DNA from: Gammaproteobacteria bacterium
Lineage (GTDB): Bacteria; Pseudomonadota; Gammaproteobacteria; SZUA-152
NCBI GenBank assembly: GCA_013152545.1
Contig: JAADGF010000103.1
Span: 1 to 64,000 of the forward strand
Direction: 5' to 3'
Length of the DNA stretch: 64,000 nt
Positions 60,866 through 64,000 of the stretch are shown here, piece after piece. The notes under the pieces are model-generated. The model had not been told where the DNA came from and did not search any database. It worked only from the letters and a program-made list of their open reading frames with translations. Position numbers and translations under genes: made by a program. Within the stretch, counting starts at the first letter, position 1. Each line of letters opens with the position of its first letter.

Positions 60866-61312
60866 ATGTTACGCACATTGAAGCTACTACTGCCCGCGTT
60901 ATTTCCTTCCTGGCGCTTCTTCGATACCATCGCGCCGTCGCCGCGTGTTCAATTTGCTTTGCTGAACGCAAAAAATGAAGCATCACGTCACTGGCATGAG
61001 TTTCGTCCACGCCCAGCGCGGTTATCATTGATACAAACGCTGGGACGCATGCTTTGGAATCCCGCATGGAATGAATCGCTGTTTTTGGTCAGCTGCGCTG
61101 AACGTCTCATGGAACAGCCGACACAACACAGTGAAGATGAAATATTAAAACGTATTATGGATGAACTCAAGGGTGACACCTCGAAGCCTCGTGAGGCTGC
61201 AACACACCTACAATTTCGCCTATTACTTGTATATCGACAAGGCACACAGCTACAACAAAAAGTGACCTTTCATTCACGCATCCAGGCGTTATCCGCAAGG
61301 CATACAGCATGA
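60866..61312 (+). CDS. Small protein preceding an HTTM-like membrane protein
   Basis: 148 residues, soluble, basic N-terminus (LLLPALFPSWRFFDTI). Its stop overlaps the ATG of the next gene (ATGA), so both are translated together. The family is known to me only as the partner of HTTM/vitamin-K-carboxylase-like membrane proteins, of unknown function. The start was taken at the first ATG with codon-like sequence. Confidence 0.7.
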   Translation: MLRTLKLLLPALFPSWRFFDTIAPSPRVQFALLNAKNEASRHWHEFRPRPARLSLIQTLGRMLWNPAWNESLFLVSCAERLMEQPTQHSEDEILKRIMDELKGDTSKPREAATHLQFRLLLVYRQGTQLQQKVTFHSRIQALSARHTA

Positions 61313-61998
61313 GCCTCGACAATGCCATCCGTCTAACTGAAATATTAGTGGGCTTTGCATTTGCTCAACAGAGTATCGAGCACTTCACGTCAGCCCCTAA
61401 CGAACGACGCTTGTTCATACCACGCCTGCTACTGGCCGCATTGCTCATTGTCGGCTATCAAACCGCCTGGGTTACTGTCTTATTATTGCTGCTGGGGTTA
61501 GCGATTCTGCAACGTTTCCAAGGCCCCTATAACGGTGGCGCTGATCGCATGAGTTTTCTAATTCTATCTTGCCTCTGCCTGGTACATTTTGCACCAACAC
61601 AGCGTTGGCAGGAAATTGCCTTCGGTTATCTTGCGCTACAACTGGTTTTGTCCTATTTCATTTCAGGCTGGGTTAAGATAGTAAATCCGGATTGGCGCAC
61701 TGGCCGTGCCTTGTGTGATGTTTTCCAATTCTCAGCCTATCCCGTCAGTGAATCCCTAAGACAGTGGTCTCAATCACCACGACTACTTTTTTCCATGTCC
61801 TGGAGTGTAATACTTTTTGAATTACTTTTCCCTCTTTCGCTGCTCTCCACAACGGGCTTGATCATTGCATTACTCATTACCGCCAGCTTCCATTTTGCAA
61901 ACGCATGCTTGTTTGGTCTGAATCGGTTTTTCTGGATATGGATCGCCGCCTATCCATCGATACTATGGTTTCAGCTACGTATTTTCACGACAGCCTAA
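61309..61998 (+). CDS. HTTM-like polytopic membrane protein
   Basis: 229 residues with about six helices. The SYFISGWVKIVNPDWRTGRALCDVFQF and FHFANACLFGLNRFFWIWIAAYP segments match HTTM (horizontally transferred transmembrane) domain proteins related to vitamin-K-dependent gamma-carboxylase. These lack evident catalytic residues for carboxylation in many bacteria. Coupled with the preceding gene through the ATGA overlap. Confidence 0.75.
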   Translation: MSLDNAIRLTEILVGFAFAQQSIEHFTSAPNERRLFIPRLLLAALLIVGYQTAWVTVLLLLLGLAILQRFQGPYNGGADRMSFLILSCLCLVHFAPTQRWQEIAFGYLALQLVLSYFISGWVKIVNPDWRTGRALCDVFQFSAYPVSESLRQWSQSPRLLFSMSWSVILFELLFPLSLLSTTGLIIALLITASFHFANACLFGLNRFFWIWIAAYPSILWFQLRIFTTA

Positions 61999-62067
61999 AA
62001 GAAAATCGAACACCCCTCAAAATGACAATACTGGATACGGACGAGGAATATACGGACGAGGAATCTT

Positions 62068-62517
62068 TTATTGCTTCGTTAATACAACACCCTTGGTATC
62101 AGTCTTTTTTAGCTTATCAAAGGAACGCATGCCAGCGACCCCCAGCATACCCGTTATAATCGTATACAACACTTCCGCCTCCATTTGCGGAGGTGCTTCC
62201 TCAATCGGTAACCACAACAACAATGGATACAAAACGAACTGATAAAATAAGGCAATCACACCAATCCAACCAATAGCCGGTCGCCAGCCTGCAATAAAAA
62301 TATGACCAGAACGTATTTCCGTTTTATTGATTTCTGCTTGAGCGGTATTTTGATCAATAAGCAGCTTCGCTTCAAGATAACGGTGCTCATATTCAGCTTT
62401 CGCTAACTCCAGTTGCGCTTCCAAGCGTTCTGCGCCAGAAGTGGATAGCCCGTCTAAGGTATCGCCAACCGATTTAACAATATCATCACCCACTAACAAC
62501 TTACCCACCAAGCTCAT
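62068..62517 (-). CDS. Holin of 3TMs family
   Basis: 149 residues. An N-terminal amphipathic region and coiled-coil part (about 30-65, with LELAKAEYEHRYLEAK), then three hydrophobic segments. This resembles the 3TM holins of gene-transfer agents and prophages. It overlaps the endolysin gene by four bases (ATGA). No other phage gene is in this window, so the pair is orphaned. The C-terminus is polar (KLKKTDTKGV). Confidence 0.85.
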   Translation of the reverse strand: MSLVGKLLVGDDIVKSVGDTLDGLSTSGAERLEAQLELAKAEYEHRYLEAKLLIDQNTAQAEINKTEIRSGHIFIAGWRPAIGWIGVIALFYQFVLYPLLLWLPIEEAPPQMEAEVLYTIITGMLGVAGMRSFDKLKKTDTKGVVLTKQ

Positions 62518-63002
62518 GCCACTCCCCCTAATGTCCGGTTAACCCATCCTAATAAAAATTTTCGTTGTGAACGATTCCGATTACAAATACTCGCGTAACG
62601 TGCAATTTTTGTTATTGTATATTCTGCAATAAAGGTTTCGGCCACGGCCTGATTAAGTACGGCAAGGGTTTGTGGGCCAATAATACCATCTGCGTCACTC
62701 ATACCTAACGCTATTTGCGCCAGGCGGCTGGCCGTTCGGGGACCCATATTAACTGCAGTATCAAAGATATTTTCAGCAACATGCTGTGACTGAACATCGT
62801 CGGCCTTTATGACATCCCAATAGTCACGCTTATAAATTTCCTTGGCTTGATTTTCCGTAAGCCCCCGAATATTAACATTCGGATAAGCTCGCTGGGATAT
62901 CCCATATTTTGTTAGTCCACCGCTATCATTCGGATCGTCCGTGATTTTTGCACCACCTTCATTGATCAGGGTTTTAATGATCGCTTTTTCAAAATTTGCC
63001 AT
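62514..63002 (-). CDS. GH108-type muramidase endolysin
   Basis: 162 residues. The N-terminal E-G-G catalytic motif (INEGGAKITDDPNDSGGLTKYGIS, E16) marks glycoside hydrolase family 108, followed by YKRDYWDVI and the peptidoglycan-binding-like DADGIIGPQTLAVLNQ block near the C-terminus. It degrades cell-wall glycan. With the adjacent holin it forms a complete lysis pair. No signal peptide, so export by the holin is expected. Confidence 0.9.
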   Translation of the reverse strand: MANFEKAIIKTLINEGGAKITDDPNDSGGLTKYGISQRAYPNVNIRGLTENQAKEIYKRDYWDVIKADDVQSQHVAENIFDTAVNMGPRTASRLAQIALGMSDADGIIGPQTLAVLNQAVAETFIAEYTITKIARYASICNRNRSQRKFLLGWVNRTLGGVA

Positions 63003-63056
63003 ATTGCAGTATCCTTACCTGTCTACACCAAGCAGATCCACCGTTGCTGCAAACAA

Positions 63057-63137
63057 TGTTATTGATTAATATTATTGATTAATATTATTGATTAATATTA
63101 TTGATTAATATTATTGATTGATGTTATTGATTAAGGT
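63057..63137. repeat. AT-rich tandem repeats upstream of endolysin
   Basis: A 13-base unit (ATTATTGATTAAT) is repeated about six times with changes at the right end (ATTGATTGATGTTATTGATTAAGG). It lies 55 bases before the endolysin start, in the likely promoter region. Units have no spacers, so it is not a CRISPR. Confidence 0.85.
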
Positions 63138-63697
63138 TATCAATTTACGCACCGGATTATTCATTTACCGAGTAACGACAGTTGCCTATTATTGATAAAA
63201 AACACAACGTTATACAGTCGCTCGGCAGCAATCAAAATCGGCTCATCAATTGAGAGGAACCCCACGTAAGATAACACATAATGTGTTGAAAATAATGATT
63301 TACCCCATCACCGCGAGCATGAACATAAGAGGTAGAGCGATTCAGGAGACAAAGTCGAGCGCCAAATGGGGACATTATTACGTGCACGTTCCATAAATTA
63401 TCGACGGATCGATGGGGTATCGCACATGTGCCATTACCCCTGGTTACCATTGGACTCGACTCCAGCCAATTTAGTTCGTATTACTAAATTATGCTACAAT
63501 CTCTACCAGCGCCAGGAAGAAAAATCCTTAATAAATAATAAATTCAATATGTTAACACCATCAATCAATGATTGATGATGATATCTCATATTACCACCAC
63601 ACTAGTGAAATGATAAATTCGTCACGCCTACAACCAGGCAGACCCGAGCAACCACCGCCCAATAAGTCATCATTAGTTATAAATAATTGTTATAAAT
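63138..63697. other. Intergenic stretch between lysis pair and recQ
   Basis: About 560 bases with no convincing gene. Two plus-strand readings are open but lack a ribosome-binding site and any recognised similarity. Confidence 0.4.
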
Positions 63698-64000
63698 ATG
63701 CAGAACGCTTACCACATACTCAGAACTGTTTATGGCTACCAAGAATTCCGATTCCATCAGGCGGATATTATTGGCTCCCTGTTAGCAGGCCAGGATGTGT
63801 TGGCACTAATGCCAACGGGCGGAGGAAAATCATTATGCTACCAAATTCCCGCGATTGTTAGGGAAGGAACGGGTATTGTTGTTTCGCCCTTAATCGCATT
63901 AATGCAAGACCAGGTTAATACGCTGAATCAATTAGGGATGCGAGCCGCTTTTCTTAACTCGACACTCAATGCGGCGGAGCTAAAGCAAACTGAACAAGCA
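63698..64000 (+). CDS. recQ: ATP-dependent DNA helicase RecQ (5' end, cut by window)
   Basis: The first 101 codons are seen; the gene continues past the window end. ATG 63698 opens MQNAYHILRTVYGYQEFRFHQADIIG, followed by the Walker A motif in LALMPTGGGKSLCYQIPA and motif Ia VVSPLIALMQDQV, diagnostic of RecQ. The enzyme is a 3'-5' helicase in recombination and replication repair. No upstream partner gene in view. Confidence 0.93.
   Translation, partial: MQNAYHILRTVYGYQEFRFHQADIIGSLLAGQDVLALMPTGGGKSLCYQIPAIVREGTGIVVSPLIALMQDQVNTLNQLGMRAAFLNSTLNAAELKQTEQA

Noticed and set aside
63057-63137. CRISPR array
   Set aside because: Units are tandem without spacers and there is no cas gene.

Overview
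The window reads as chromosomal DNA of a gammaproteobacterium, probably marine and respiratory. It carries gammaproteobacterial housekeeping genes (hemF, rsmD, coaD, a YfhL-type ferredoxin, rnd, mpl, ubiX, hspQ, apaG), moderate-to-low GC, many membrane and c-type cytochrome genes, and many short inverted-repeat elements. The rsmD - coaD - ferredoxin - ggt run matches a pseudomonad-like gene order as I remember it. I cannot place the genus.

Layout. (1) 0.1-6 kb: a coiled-coil membrane protein, then hemF, rsmD, coaD, ferredoxin and gamma-glutamyltranspeptidase. (2) 6.4-26.7 kb: a large island built around a C-family (cbb3-like) heme-copper oxidase, mostly on the minus strand. It has full-length CcoN and CcoO, a CcoP-like anchor without heme, separate membrane and lipoprotein c-type cytochromes, CcoS- and CcoG-like maturation proteins, a SUMF/formylglycine-enzyme-like protein, a fused membrane/spermidine-synthase protein, a thioredoxin-like lipoprotein, and two miniature CcoN-like proteins that keep only the helix carrying the HxH heme ligands. 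At least four proteins of 31-44 residues with good ribosome-binding sites are also present and are easily missed. (3) 27.3-40.5 kb: a MotA/ExbB-like channel next to an ExbD-like protein with a von Willebrand A domain, a GT39-like membrane glycosyltransferase, apaG, envelope proteins, a DsbC-like protein, rnd, mpl, ubiX, a Lon-N domain protein and hspQ. (4) 40.5-50.1 kb: a decayed zone with a TPR gene broken by an amber codon and joined to a truncated, nonsense- and frameshift-mutated Hsp70, a GFA protein, an Omp85-family protein, an IS630-family element with a broken transposase, and an IS5-like relic. (5) 51.3-59 kb: a two-domain multicopper oxidase followed by a four-gene minus-strand operon: two diheme peroxidases, a Rieske subunit and an arsenite-oxidase-clade molybdenum subunit. 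This matches the gene content of dissimilatory iodate reductase (idrABP1P2). (6) 59.7-64 kb: a thioesterase-like protein, an HTTM-like membrane pair, an orphan holin/muramidase lysis pair and the 5' end of recQ.

How the parts fit together (inference): electrons from the quinone/cytochrome c pool can go to the atypical oxidase through several dedicated monoheme and diheme cytochromes, or to the periplasmic IdrAB-like reductase, whose peroxidases would remove H2O2 or act as partners. At least four families of small inverted-repeat (MITE-like) elements recur between genes across the window. No tRNA, rRNA or CRISPR array was seen.
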